DNA from: Bacteroidales bacterium
Lineage (GTDB): Bacteria; Bacteroidota; Bacteroidia; Bacteroidales; Tenuifilaceae
NCBI GenBank assembly: GCA_003818205.1
Contig: RPRQ01000023.1
Location: forward strand, 1-63,908
DNA length: 63,908 nucleotides
Direction of reading: 5' to 3'
This document shows positions 16,502 to 25,262 of the stretch, piece by piece (position 1 is the first letter of the stretch; the number at the start of each line of letters is the position of its first letter). The notes under the pieces are model-generated. The model saw nothing but the letters and a program-made list of their open reading frames with translations. It searched no databases and was not told the origin of the DNA. The position numbers and the translations under genes were made by a program.

Positions 16502-17473
16502 ATGTTGATTATGTACCAAGTTCTAAGGGTTGTCCGTTTCAAGAATCTACTAATAGTTGCCGCAACGCTTTACCTTATGAGGTATTGCATCGTTCAACCA
16601 TTACTTCATATAAAGAACCTTGAGCTGCAGCTCAGTGATTTTAGTTTCTTACTACTTACTCTCGCAACGGTTTTTATAACCGCAGCAGGTTATGTCATTA
16701 ACGATTATTTTGATACCCGCACCGACCTCGTTAATAGACCTCAAACGGTTATCGTTGGACGAAGTTTGAGCAGAAGAATGGCCATTACGCTACATACTGT
16801 CTTTAATATAATTGGTGTTGCTCTTGGGCTTATCGTATCGATTTCCATTGGAAAACCTGTACTGTCCCTACTTTTCTTCTTTGTAGCAGGATTATTATGG
16901 TTTTATTCTACAACCTATAAACGGCAATTCCTCTTGGGTAATCTAATTGTTGCAACTCTTACCGCCACAGTTCCATTAATTACCCTGCTTTTTGAATTGC
17001 CTCGCCTCTATACCGTTTATTGGGAAATGGTTGCTCGGTTCGATATCAAACTAGGTATTATTACCTATTGGGTGGGTGGCTATGCCCTGTTCGCATTCCT
17101 GCTTACTCTAGTTCGTGAGATTATTAAAGATATTGAAGATTTTGAGGGCGACCAAGTTTTTGGCCGAAATACCATTCCTGTATTTCTTGGTAAGAAAGTT
17201 GCACGAACAGTTGCCGCCTCAATACTCTTCTTTACGCTTATTGCATTAGTATTCCTTTTTGCACGATACCTTAACTTTTTACCATCGGGTAATGTCGACT
17301 ACTATACTTTAATATACTTTATTGTTGCCTTGGTAATTCCTATTTGTGTTCTGCTTGTAATGCTCTTAACAGCCGAAAATAAGGAGGATTTCCACAGGGC
17401 GAGCCGATTGAATAAGCTTATTATGCTTTTCGGGCTGCTATACACCATTCTATTTAGATTTCTAATTGTCTGA
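16502..17473 (+). CDS. UbiA-family prenyltransferase
   Basis: 323 residues with about eight or nine predicted transmembrane helices. The two Mg-diphosphate motifs are present: NDYFDTRTDLVNRP (about residue 66) and DIEDFEGDQVFGRNTIP (about 210). This branch of the superfamily, common in Bacteroidota, is often labelled geranylgeranylglycerol-phosphate geranylgeranyltransferase-like; a role on menaquinone or another lipid acceptor cannot be excluded. ATG 16511 (MYQVL) is an alternative start. The maf gene follows at six bases. Confidence 0.85.
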   Translation: MLIMYQVLRVVRFKNLLIVAATLYLMRYCIVQPLLHIKNLELQLSDFSFLLLTLATVFITAAGYVINDYFDTRTDLVNRPQTVIVGRSLSRRMAITLHTVFNIIGVALGLIVSISIGKPVLSLLFFFVAGLLWFYSTTYKRQFLLGNLIVATLTATVPLITLLFELPRLYTVYWEMVARFDIKLGIITYWVGGYALFAFLLTLVREIIKDIEDFEGDQVFGRNTIPVFLGKKVARTVAASILFFTLIALVFLFARYLNFLPSGNVDYYTLIYFIVALVIPICVLLVMLLTAENKEDFHRASRLNKLIMLFGLLYTILFRFLIV

Positions 17474-17479
17474 TAAATC

Positions 17480-18076
17480 ATGCTCAACGATATTTTAAAA
17501 GGGAAACGGCTAATCCTTGCCTCCAAATCACCCCGCCGTCAGCAATTGCTGCGCGAACTTGGGGTAGAATTTGAGGTACGTGCCAATGGAGATGATGAGG
17601 AGCTATTCCCCGATAACCTATCTATGACCGAAATTCCAACCTATCTTGCAATCCATAAGGCAAAACCATTACTTGATTCGCTTGCTGATAACGAGATTCT
17701 AATTACCTCCGATACCATTGTTTGGTGCGATGGTCATGTAATTGGAAAGCCCATCGACAAATATGATGCGTTTAAAATACTCTCATTGCTATCAGGCAAT
17801 AAGCATGTTGTGGTTACAGGGGTTTGTATCTCATCAACAGAAAAAACTCGTACTTTTTTCGCTACCACCGATGTGTTTTTCCGAAAACTTACCGATGAGG
17901 AAATTTGGTACTATATCAACAACTATAAACCTTTTGATAAAGCTGGTGCATATGGAATACAGGAGTGGATAGGCTTTATCGGAATTGAACGAATTGAGGG
18001 TTCCTATTTCAACGTAATGGGACTACCTGTTCAAAAACTCTATATTGAATTACAAGACTTTATCTCAAGTAACTAA
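17480..18076 (+). CDS. maf: Maf-like nucleoside-triphosphate pyrophosphatase
   Basis: 198 residues. The signature LILASKSPRRQQLLRELG (residues 11-28) and the later ITSDTIVWCDGHVIGKP block, with Asp as the expected catalytic residue, identify the Maf/HAM1-fold family. Family members hydrolyse non-canonical or methylated NTPs (dTTP/UTP type) and are linked to cell-division arrest. The C-terminal KAGAYGIQEWIGFIGIERIEGSY block is also conserved. It probably shares a transcript with the UbiA gene. Confidence 0.92.
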   Translation: MLNDILKGKRLILASKSPRRQQLLRELGVEFEVRANGDDEELFPDNLSMTEIPTYLAIHKAKPLLDSLADNEILITSDTIVWCDGHVIGKPIDKYDAFKILSLLSGNKHVVVTGVCISSTEKTRTFFATTDVFFRKLTDEEIWYYINNYKPFDKAGAYGIQEWIGFIGIERIEGSYFNVMGLPVQKLYIELQDFISSN

Positions 18077-18096
18077 AAACCAAAACCAAATTTACA

Positions 18097-20253
18097 ATGA
18101 AGAAATTAGTACTACTCTTCGCAATAATCCATACTCTATCGTTCAATCTAATTGCCGATGAGGGAATGTGGTTGCCTATCCTTATGGGTAAAAATATTGA
18201 TGCGATGAAAAAGCAGGGCTGTAAACTATCAGCCGAAGATATCTATAGCGTTAACAACTCAAGCCTAAAAGACGCTATAGTTCTTTTTGGCAGAGGTTGT
18301 ACAGGTTCGCTAATCTCCGAGCAAGGGCTAGTTATTACTAACCACCACTGCGGATTCGGTTCAATCCAATCGTTATCATCAATAGACCACGATTATCTAA
18401 AGAATGGTTTTTGGGCAACTGAAAAAAGCCAAGAATTACCTGCCGAGGGGCTAACCGTTTCGTTCCTTGTCAGCATGGAGGATGTAACAAGCAGAGTTCT
18501 TGCAAATGTAACAACTAATACGAGCGAGGCAAAGAGAGATTCCACTGTTGCTGCAAATATCGAAGCCATTAAAAAGATAGCAAAAGACGGGAATACCTAT
18601 AAGGTTGATGTTAAAGCATTCTACTTTGGAAACGAGTACTACCTTATGGTTTATGAGGTTTTTCAGGATATTCGGTTAGTTGGGGCACCTCCATCAGCCA
18701 TTGGCGATTTTGGTGGCGATTCCGATAATTGGGTATGGCCAAGACACACCGGCGATTTTTCGATGTTCAGAATCTATGCCGATAAAAATAATAAGCCTGC
18801 ACCCTACTCCACCGAAAACGTTCCCTATAAACCAAAGAAATACCTTACCATTTCCTTAAAAGGGGTTAAGAAGGATGATTTCACCATGGTTTACGGCTTT
18901 CCAGGTACAACTCAGCAGTACATTACATCGCAAGCCGTTGATTTAATTGCCAATATTCAGAATCCTAATAAAATTGCCTTACGGGATATCCGTTTAAGAA
19001 TTATGGAATCGTACATGAGAGGTAACGATACCGTTAACATAATGTATGCAGATAAACGAAAAGGAGCTGCAAACGCATGGAAGAAGTGGATTGGTGAAAG
19101 CTCTGGTTTAGTTCGCTTCAGAGCGGTCGATAAGAAGATTGATCTTGAAGGTAGATTTAAACAATGGGTTTCCGCTGACCCTAAACGTAACTCCAGCTAT
19201 GGAAATGTTCTTCCAGCATTCGATAAACTATACAAGCAGCTAAAACCCATTGCCATTACCAATGATTTTAACCGCGAAGCGGTAAATGCCGTAGAGCTAA
19301 TTAACTTCGCATCTACCTTTACACCTATTATTAATGAGTTTAGCTTACCTCAATTGGAAATAAAGAAAGTCGAAAGCCTTCTCGGCTCATTACGAAAAAA
19401 TGCAAAGGCATTCTATAGTGAATTTTACCTCCCCATCGATAGAGAGATTTTTGCCAATATGATTAAGCAGTTTTATGAAAATATACCGCTTGATTACCAG
19501 CCGCCCTTCCTCGCAAACTTAGCAAAACAGTATGAAGGAAATTGGCACAACTTCGCCAAAGATGTTTATAAACAATCGGTATTCGCCGATAGCATAAGGC
19601 TTTTCACATTCCTCGACAACTTCGATACAACAGCAATATCAACCATAAGCAATGACTATATCTATCAAATCCATAAGAGCTTTAACAGTACCTACAACCA
19701 ATTGATAGGGGGTCGCTACAACGAAATCACCGACAGCTTAATACTTAACTACAGGTTGTATATCCAAGGTTTAAAGGAGTTTCAACCATCAAAGCATTTC
19801 TTCCCCGATGCCAACTCCACCCTTCGGGTCAGCTACGGTAAAGTTGCAGGCTTCAACCCACAGGAAGCCATTGAATACTCATACTTTACCACGCTCGATG
19901 GTGTTATTGAGAAGGGGAACAGGAAGGTGTACGATTACGTTGTTCCCGATAAACTACAAAAACTTTATAAAGAGAAAGATTTTGGAGCATATAAAGTCAA
20001 TGGAACCATACCCGTTGCATTTGTTGCTACCAATCACACATCGGGAGGAAATTCAGGAAGCCCTGTTCTAAATGCTGAAGGACAGCTAATTGGCCTTAAC
20101 TTCGATAGGTGCTGGGAGGGCACCATGAGCGATATTATGTACGACCCGAAAATATGCAGAAACATTTCGGTTGACATTCGCTACGCCCTATTTATAATCG
20201 ATAAATATGCAGGTGCAGGTGCTCTGATTGAGGAAATGACCCTAATCAAATAA
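18097..20253 (+). CDS. S46 dipeptidyl-peptidase, DPP11-like
   Basis: 718 residues, the usual size of family S46. It is secreted (MKKLVLLFAIIHTLSFNLIA). The catalytic His is in TNHHCGFGSI (about residue 84) and the nucleophile Ser is S653 in GGNSGSP. An Arg stands exactly 18 residues after the catalytic Ser (R671, in LNFDRCWEG). In Porphyromonas gingivalis DPP11 this position is Arg673 and sets Asp/Glu preference at P1, while DPP7 has Gly there. I therefore infer an acidic-residue-specific dipeptidyl-peptidase working in the periplasm on imported peptides. Its presence fits amino-acid fermentation or peptide use. Confidence 0.92.
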   Translation: MKKLVLLFAIIHTLSFNLIADEGMWLPILMGKNIDAMKKQGCKLSAEDIYSVNNSSLKDAIVLFGRGCTGSLISEQGLVITNHHCGFGSIQSLSSIDHDYLKNGFWATEKSQELPAEGLTVSFLVSMEDVTSRVLANVTTNTSEAKRDSTVAANIEAIKKIAKDGNTYKVDVKAFYFGNEYYLMVYEVFQDIRLVGAPPSAIGDFGGDSDNWVWPRHTGDFSMFRIYADKNNKPAPYSTENVPYKPKKYLTISLKGVKKDDFTMVYGFPGTTQQYITSQAVDLIANIQNPNKIALRDIRLRIMESYMRGNDTVNIMYADKRKGAANAWKKWIGESSGLVRFRAVDKKIDLEGRFKQWVSADPKRNSSYGNVLPAFDKLYKQLKPIAITNDFNREAVNAVELINFASTFTPIINEFSLPQLEIKKVESLLGSLRKNAKAFYSEFYLPIDREIFANMIKQFYENIPLDYQPPFLANLAKQYEGNWHNFAKDVYKQSVFADSIRLFTFLDNFDTTAISTISNDYIYQIHKSFNSTYNQLIGGRYNEITDSLILNYRLYIQGLKEFQPSKHFFPDANSTLRVSYGKVAGFNPQEAIEYSYFTTLDGVIEKGNRKVYDYVVPDKLQKLYKEKDFGAYKVNGTIPVAFVATNHTSGGNSGSPVLNAEGQLIGLNFDRCWEGTMSDIMYDPKICRNISVDIRYALFIIDKYAGAGALIEEMTLIK

Positions 20254-20390
20254 TTAAAGAAATAGTAAAGAGGCTGTTTAAAAATAATAAATATTTCAAC
20301 TACAGAGTTAACAAAACATTAATTATCTAATGCTTTAACTCTGCCCCCTTTGCATTTTCTTTTTGCCCTTAGCGGTTAAAAATCTTTTTT

Positions 20391-20653
20391 TAACGTCAGC
20401 TCGATGTAAAAAACAATTTAAGTGCTATGTTATCAGTATTTTACTTTGAGGGGAGAAATGGAACCGAACTTGCGAACCGAACGGAGTGAGCTCAGCGCAG
20501 CTAGTTCGGCTTAGCCAATATTGGGATATTGGGATATTGGAAGAAAAAAGTTAGAAGAAACCCCATTATTCCATCATTCCAATACCATATGATAAACTTG
20601 TAACAAATTACAATTTAGAGTATTACTATCATTTCTTAAATCGAACTCACGTT
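20391..20653. repeat. MITE-like element with ~19-bp terminal inverted repeats
   Basis: The left end AACGTCAGCTCGATGTAAA (20392-20410) and the right end (20635-20653, complement AACGTGAGTTCGATTTAAG) match at 15 of 19 bases. The first ~128 bases recur at 34496-34633 with clear similarity. Inside are CCGAACT...AGTTCGG and a TGAGCTCA palindrome, so the RNA would be highly structured. No coding frame is visible. It fills the gap between the S46 peptidase and the selenium genes. Confidence 0.65.
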
Positions 20654-20736
20654 TTTTTAGCCTCTTTACTTCAATCCAAAAGAGAACAGAGGTCAACACA
20701 AAGTTTTTATTTCACAAACTGGAAAAAAATACCTGA

Positions 20737-21882
20737 ATGAAAGTCTATCTCGATAACTCAGCAACCTCCTGGCCTAAACCACCTGCTGTTCTTGATGCGA
20801 TGAGTACATACATCAACGAGTACGGAGCAAGCCCTGGACGTTCCGGTCATGGCTTTGCGGTCAGAGCTGCACGCGAGGTGTTTGAAACCCGTGAGCTGAT
20901 TGCCTCCCTGTTTAATGTAGAATCATCTGAAAGGGTAATATTTTCAGCCAATGCAACCCATGCCATAAACATAGCCCTTAAAGGGCTTCTAAAAAAGGGG
21001 GACCATGTAATTATTACCCATATGGAGCACAATTCAGTACGAAGACCTCTAAAATATTTGAAATCCATCGGCTTAATTGATGTTACAATAGCTGATTGTT
21101 GCGAAAAGGGTTATGTCGATATTGATAAATTGACATCCTGTTTCCGAGAAAATACGAAGCTCGTTGTAACCATTCACGGCTCAAATGTATCGGGTGCGGT
21201 GATGCCCATTGACCGTATTGGACAAATATGCAAGGCTAAAGGCGTTTTGTATATGGTCGATGCCGCTCAAACAGCCGGCTTTATCCCAATCGACATGCAA
21301 AACGATAGCATTGATATACTCGTATTTACAGGTCATAAGAAGCTCTACGGCCCACCCGGAATTGGTGGATTGTGTATCAGGAATGGTATCCACATTGATA
21401 CCCTAATCCATGGAGGTACGGGTAGCCGGTCGGAGCTGGATGTTCACCCCGATTTTTACCCCGACCGCCTTGAAGCTGGCACCCCAAATACCTTGGGAAT
21501 ACTAGGTTTAAAAGCAGGTATTCAGTATATTATTGCAAAAGGGATAGATTCCATTCGTGAACGTCTCGGGCAGCAAACAGCCTTTCTCATCAATGCGCTA
21601 AAAGGCATTGATGAAATTACTCTCTATGGTCCAGGCACCAGTGAGAACAGGCTTCCCCTTGTATCGATGAATGTAAAGAAAATAAGCCCTAGTCAGCTTG
21701 CCCTTACCCTCGATAGTGAGTACGGAATTATGACAAGGGCTGGTCTTCACTGCTCTCCTTTGGCTCACCAAACCCTGAGCACATTGCCACAAGGCACGGT
21801 TAGGTTTAGCCTTGGTTGCTTTACTACCGATAAAGAAATCGATTACACCATAAATGCTTTAAAAAGAATAATTACTAGCTAA
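20737..21882 (+). CDS. Class V aminotransferase, cysteine desulfurase family (selenium-module type)
   Basis: 381 residues. YLDNSATSWPKP at the start, the THMEHNSVRRPL block, VDAAQTAGFIPIDM and the PLP lysine in FTGHKKLYGPPGIGG place it in the desulfurase-like class V aminotransferases. A likely sulfur/selenium-accepting Cys is in MTRAGLHCSPLAH near residue 341. This subfamily often neighbours yedF and selD, as here (13 bases to yedF). It probably mobilises Se or S from (seleno)cysteine for SelD or for a Se-containing cofactor. Confidence 0.87.
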   Translation: MKVYLDNSATSWPKPPAVLDAMSTYINEYGASPGRSGHGFAVRAAREVFETRELIASLFNVESSERVIFSANATHAINIALKGLLKKGDHVIITHMEHNSVRRPLKYLKSIGLIDVTIADCCEKGYVDIDKLTSCFRENTKLVVTIHGSNVSGAVMPIDRIGQICKAKGVLYMVDAAQTAGFIPIDMQNDSIDILVFTGHKKLYGPPGIGGLCIRNGIHIDTLIHGGTGSRSELDVHPDFYPDRLEAGTPNTLGILGLKAGIQYIIAKGIDSIRERLGQQTAFLINALKGIDEITLYGPGTSENRLPLVSMNVKKISPSQLALTLDSEYGIMTRAGLHCSPLAHQTLSTLPQGTVRFSLGCFTTDKEIDYTINALKRIITS

Positions 21883-21895
21883 ATATATTACATCA

Positions 21896-22504
21896 ATGAA
21901 AACAGTAGATGCAAAGGGCAAACTTTGCCCATTACCTTTAATCATGACCAAAAAAGCCTTAAACGAAATCGCCGATAACGAAACGCTTGAAATCCTGATT
22001 GATAACGAAACATCAATGAAGAATGTAACACGTTTTCTTGCCGATCATGGAATGAATGCTCATGTGGAAAAGAAGGGTAATGTATTCCAATTACTGGTTA
22101 ACAAAACAGGGGTAGTACCCGAAAGCGCAGCCGTTGGCGAGTACTGTGAGGTTGAAAACCCCATTAAGTCAAACCTTGTGATAGCTTTTCAGCGCAACAG
22201 ACTAGGCGAAGGTGCTGAGGAGCTGGGGAATATACTCATCAAGGCATTTGTAAATACACTGCCCGAGGTTACATTGAAACCAAAAACCTTGATTTTCCTC
22301 AATTCGGGGATATTCCTTGCCCTGAAGGACTCGTTGGTGCTCGATTCTTTGAAAAAAATGGAGGAAAACGGTGTTGAAGTGCTAGTTTGTGGTACCTGCC
22401 TCGATTATTACAAAAAAAAGGAGGATTTGGGTGTTGGAAAGATTTCCAACATGTACGACATCCTTGAACGATTAACCAAGGCCAATAGCGTTGTGTACCC
22501 ATAA
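21896..22504 (+). CDS. yedF: Selenium-metabolism sulfurtransferase-like protein YedF
   Basis: 202 residues in two domains. The N-terminal TusA-like domain has the persulfide Cys in AKGKLCPLPLIMTKKAL (C12). The C-terminal DsrE-like domain contains LVIAFQRNRLGEGAEELG and VLVCGTCLDYYKKKEDLGVG. This two-domain architecture defines the YedF selenium-metabolism family, which co-occurs with selD. It probably carries Se or S between the class V aminotransferase and SelD. Confidence 0.9.
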   Translation: MKTVDAKGKLCPLPLIMTKKALNEIADNETLEILIDNETSMKNVTRFLADHGMNAHVEKKGNVFQLLVNKTGVVPESAAVGEYCEVENPIKSNLVIAFQRNRLGEGAEELGNILIKAFVNTLPEVTLKPKTLIFLNSGIFLALKDSLVLDSLKKMEENGVEVLVCGTCLDYYKKKEDLGVGKISNMYDILERLTKANSVVYP

Positions 22505-22571
22505 TGAAAACTATTGGACTGGAGCATAGATGATTAAATAATTTTTTCTAAGGACTTACTTGACCAAAGAA

Positions 22572-22672
22572 AATATTCGTCATTTTCTCTTTGCGCCTTT
22601 CCGCCTTAGCGTTCATTAATTCTCTGCAATCCTCTGTGCGTGTCTCTGTGTTTCTGTGTTTCTGTGTTTAAA
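22572..22672. repeat. CACAGAGACACAGAAA-type repeat
   Basis: This non-coding gap between yedF and the DUF3343 gene contains TTTGCGCCTTTCCGCCTTAG and then CTCTGTGCGTGTCTCTGTG with repeated TTTCTGTG units. It is related to the inverted repeats around the GxxExxY gene at 12.3-12.8 kb. No reading frame is present, so it may be a solo copy of the same repeat. Confidence 0.6.
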
Positions 22673-22685
22673 ATTAACTTTACCC

Positions 22686-22916
22686 ATGAATTACATAATC
22701 CTCATATTCCAATCCACCCACCGAACGCTACTAGCCGAGAAGGTGCTTTTGGGGCATGGTATTAAGTTCGATATTATCCCAACTCCCAAGGAGATCACAT
22801 CGGATTGCGGAATGGCCATCAGGATAAACCCCTCTTTAACGAACAAGGGTATGGTAATATCAATACTAAACGATAGTAAAATCGATTTTAACCTTTACGA
22901 AAAATGGATGCAGTAA
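22686..22916 (+). CDS. DUF3343 (putative Se/S carrier-like) protein
   Basis: 76 residues from ATG 22686; an upstream extension in the same frame runs into repeat DNA and is rejected. The sequence IILIFQSTHRTLLAEKVLLGHGIKFDIIPTP, then SDCGMAIRIN with one conserved Cys, is the DUF3343 signature. The family is found next to selD and yedF, and members have been suggested to carry selenium or sulfur. The stop overlaps the start of selD by 13 bases, so the two are translationally coupled. Confidence 0.85.
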   Translation: MNYIILIFQSTHRTLLAEKVLLGHGIKFDIIPTPKEITSDCGMAIRINPSLTNKGMVISILNDSKIDFNLYEKWMQ

Positions 22917-23950
22917 AACCATTCGACCTTTTAAGCACCGTTGAATACGGTGGCTGTTCAGCTAAACTTCCTGCTAGAAAGCTTAGTGAAGCATTAGCCG
23001 ATTTACCCAAAACACCCCACCCAAACCTGCTGGTTGACATTGAGACTCATGATGATGCTGGGGTTTACAGAATAAACGATGAATTAGCTCTGATTCAGAC
23101 CACAGATTTTTTTCCACCAGTATGTTCAAATCCCTTTGAATTTGGGCAAATAGCCGCAGCCAATGCCTTGAGTGATATCTATGCAATGGGGGGAGAGGTG
23201 CTTACCGCTTTGAATATTGTTGCTTTCCCTGCAAAGTTGCCCCTTGACATCCTAAAGGAAATTTTAAGGGGTGGAACAGAAAAAGTTATTGAGGCGGGTG
23301 GAGTTATTATGGGAGGACATACAATAGTAGATGATATTCCCAAGTATGGCTTGGCAGTAACAGGTACAGTACACCCTAAAAAGGTGATTACCAACTCTGC
23401 TGCAAAACCCAGAAATACTCTTATCCTGACCAAACCCATTGGCGCCGGTATTATTATGGCAGGGAAAAGAATTGAAGAGGTTGAGAATACTCATTACGAA
23501 ACCGTTCTTGAGAGCATGAAGCATTTAAACAAAGAGGGTGCTAGAATTATGCAAAAGTATGGTGTTATCTGTGCTACCGATATTACTGGATTCGGCTTGC
23601 TCGGACACGCCCTGAAATTGGCCATGGGTAGCATTGTTACCCTTCGAATCAATTCAATACAAGTACCTCTTTTCGATGGCGCTTTAAAATTGGTTGAGAT
23701 GGGCTGTATTCCTGGTGCTTGCTTTCGAAATCTTGACTATGTTGAGAATCATTGCTCTTTCGAAGAATCTCTAGGCTACAACCACAAAATGCTTATGCTC
23801 GATGCTCAAACATCGGGTGGATTGCTGATTTGCTGCCCCAAAGGCAAAGAAATCGAAATGGTAAAGGAATTAATCGATTCGGGTTTCCCTACATCGGCTA
23901 TTATTGGCGAAGTGGTTAAGAAAGAGGCTAAATATATTTCCGTTTTTTAA
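22904..23950 (+). CDS. selD: Selenide, water dikinase (selenophosphate synthetase)
   Basis: 348 residues. The N-terminus has the active-site motif YGGCSAKL (Cys18 and Lys21), with a plain cysteine instead of selenocysteine. The ATP-binding and Mg-binding segments follow: LIQTTDFFPP, AANALSDIYAMGG, GGHTIVDDIPKYGLAVTG and CATDITGFGLLGHAL. It makes selenophosphate from selenide and ATP. No selA, selB or tRNA-Sec is in the window. The module may serve selenocysteine, selenouridine or a labile Se cofactor of a molybdenum hydroxylase; a MobB-MobA fusion 4.7 kb away is compatible with the last. Confidence 0.95.
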   Translation: MDAVKPFDLLSTVEYGGCSAKLPARKLSEALADLPKTPHPNLLVDIETHDDAGVYRINDELALIQTTDFFPPVCSNPFEFGQIAAANALSDIYAMGGEVLTALNIVAFPAKLPLDILKEILRGGTEKVIEAGGVIMGGHTIVDDIPKYGLAVTGTVHPKKVITNSAAKPRNTLILTKPIGAGIIMAGKRIEEVENTHYETVLESMKHLNKEGARIMQKYGVICATDITGFGLLGHALKLAMGSIVTLRINSIQVPLFDGALKLVEMGCIPGACFRNLDYVENHCSFEESLGYNHKMLMLDAQTSGGLLICCPKGKEIEMVKELIDSGFPTSAIIGEVVKKEAKYISVF

Positions 23951-23996
23951 TTCAGCTGATTTAAAAGTATTGAATTACGGATTGAAATAAATAGTT

Positions 23997-24330
23997 AACG
24001 TGAGTTCGATTTAAGAGTATTATATAGCTACTTATTAGTACTTTAGTGCCAATATTAACCCGAATTATTGACTTCGTCGAACTGACCGTTAGTTAGGGTC
24101 TGCTGATTAAGTGTTAAAACGCAGAAATATAAAATATTACAACATTTTTTTGTTGTGTAAGTGCAAGTATTTTTTATGTAAAAGACTAAAATACGTGCAC
24201 TTGTTATTCTAATTTTAAATCCCGTAGGCATGACATTGTTCTCTGTTCTATCTACTTTATAATGTCGTCCCTACGGAGCTAAAATACTACATTGATATAT
24301 TTTCTACCATAATTTCACCCCGCAGGGCTC
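23997..24330. repeat. Dispersed repeats after selD
   Basis: The spacer 23951-24777 (827 bases) has no gene I can support. It holds a solo copy of the MITE end (AACGTGAGTTCGATTTAAG, 23997-24015), ACCCGAATTATTGACTTCG (24058-24076, also at 5159-5177), TTAGGGTCTGCTGATTAAGT (24093-24112), whose exact complement is at 30247-30266, and a ~105-bp unit (24222-24327) repeated at 30107-30213. That unit starts CCGTAGGCATGACATT and pairs internally with AATGTCGTCCCTACGG. Confidence 0.7.
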
Positions 24331-24447
24331 AACGAAGTTAAAAAATAGCGAGTAACAGTCTTAATGACTAAATCTTATAGGAATCTACTAAAGAAAACAC
24401 CTACAAAAAAATGTACCTGAATAGTTACAATTATTTTTTTCTTAGGG

Positions 24448-24482
24448 AAAGCCTAACATTAGTAATTGCTAGGCTTTTTTAT
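24448..24482 (+). terminator. Terminator-like hairpin with no obvious gene in front
   Basis: AAAGCCTA (24448-24455) pairs with TAGGCTTT (24470-24477) and six T residues end the structure. The nearest upstream coding end, selD, is about 500 bases away. It may end a long selD 3' leader or a small RNA starting in the repeat region. Confidence 0.6.
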
Positions 24483-24630
24483 TTGCTATTAAGTCTTGAA
24501 TTAGAGTATTTTATAGGATCGAACTAATTAGATTTCAATTTTACTTTTATTTCAGATAGAAAGAATTTCAGGCGCATTAATATTGAATCGTTCTAAATTA
24601 ACCCTCTTTAGTTATAATATGTTATCAAAC

Positions 24631-24644
24631 ATGATAAAAATCAT
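24631..24644. promoter_or_regulatory. FNR-like palindrome upstream of hydrogenase operon 1
   Basis: ATGATAAAAATCAT contains TGAT-N4-ATCA, the core of Crp/Fnr-family anaerobic boxes. Just before it lies TTATCA-AACA-TGATAA (24622-24637), overlapping it. It is 134 bases before the NuoE-like start codon. The Crp/Fnr gene at 36219 is a candidate reader. Binding is inferred only. Confidence 0.45.
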
Positions 24645-24708
24645 CTTATGTGCAAAGATTACTTCCTAATTTCGGTGTTGTAGATCAGATACCTACAAAT
24701 ATATTTTG

Positions 24709-24740
24709 TGTTATTAAATTAACACTGTTATTAAATTAAC
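24709..24740. promoter_or_regulatory. Two direct copies of TGTTATTAAATTAAC
   Basis: The 15-base unit occurs at 24709-24723 and again at 24726-24740, 17 bases apart, directly before the first hydrogenase gene. Tandem spacing of this sort could be an operator for a DNA-binding protein, or a chance AT-rich duplication. Confidence 0.4.
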
Positions 24741-24777
24741 GAATTAAATACTAATTCAAAAATAAGGAGAATTGAAC

Positions 24778-25242
24778 ATGCCTGAAATTAAAGAACTGGT
24801 GAAAAACCTTGCTAGTAAACATGGGAGAACACGGGAGAGCCTTATCCCTATTTTGCAGGGTGTAATTCATGAAGAGAGGTACATCTCTGATGAAGCAATG
24901 ACTGAGATTGCTCGCGAGCTGGATATATCTGCCGCTCAAGTTTATGGTACAGCAACCTTTTACTCATTCCTCGACACTCAACCTCGTGGTAAGTATGTTA
25001 TTAGGGTTTGTAAAACCATTTCCTGCGCCATGAAAGGGAAGAACCTGCTAACTCAGGAGATTGAGGATATGCTGAAAATTAAAGTTGGAGAAACTACTCA
25101 GAACAAGAAGTTTTCTCTCCTTGAAACGAACTGCCTTGGTTGGTGCCATAAAGGACCTGCTATGCTTGTTAACGATGAAGCATACACCGATTTAACCTCA
25201 GAAAAGGTCCGCGAGATAATTAATGAGTACATGAAAAAGTAA
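24778..25242 (+). CDS. NuoE-like [2Fe-2S] subunit of [FeFe]-hydrogenase 1 (HydC)
   Basis: 154 residues from ATG 24778; an AAGGAG ribosome-binding site (24764-24769) eight bases upstream decides the start. The thioredoxin-like [2Fe-2S] domain has its ligands in VCKTISCAMKG (Cys, Cys) and NCLGWCHKGP (Cys, Cys). An N-terminal helical domain (about 1-70, ISAAQVYGTATFYSF) is typical of NuoE/HydC. It passes electrons between the NuoF-like flavoprotein and the hydrogenase subunit. It begins a three-gene operon; gaps are 20 and 25 bases. Confidence 0.9.
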   Translation: MPEIKELVKNLASKHGRTRESLIPILQGVIHEERYISDEAMTEIARELDISAAQVYGTATFYSFLDTQPRGKYVIRVCKTISCAMKGKNLLTQEIEDMLKIKVGETTQNKKFSLLETNCLGWCHKGPAMLVNDEAYTDLTSEKVREIINEYMKK

Positions 25243-25262
25243 AAAATTGAGGAGATAAAACC

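Noticed and set aside
22904-22960. Selenocysteine codon in selD
   Set aside because: The active-site position is a normal cysteine codon (TGT) and the gene has no in-frame TGA.
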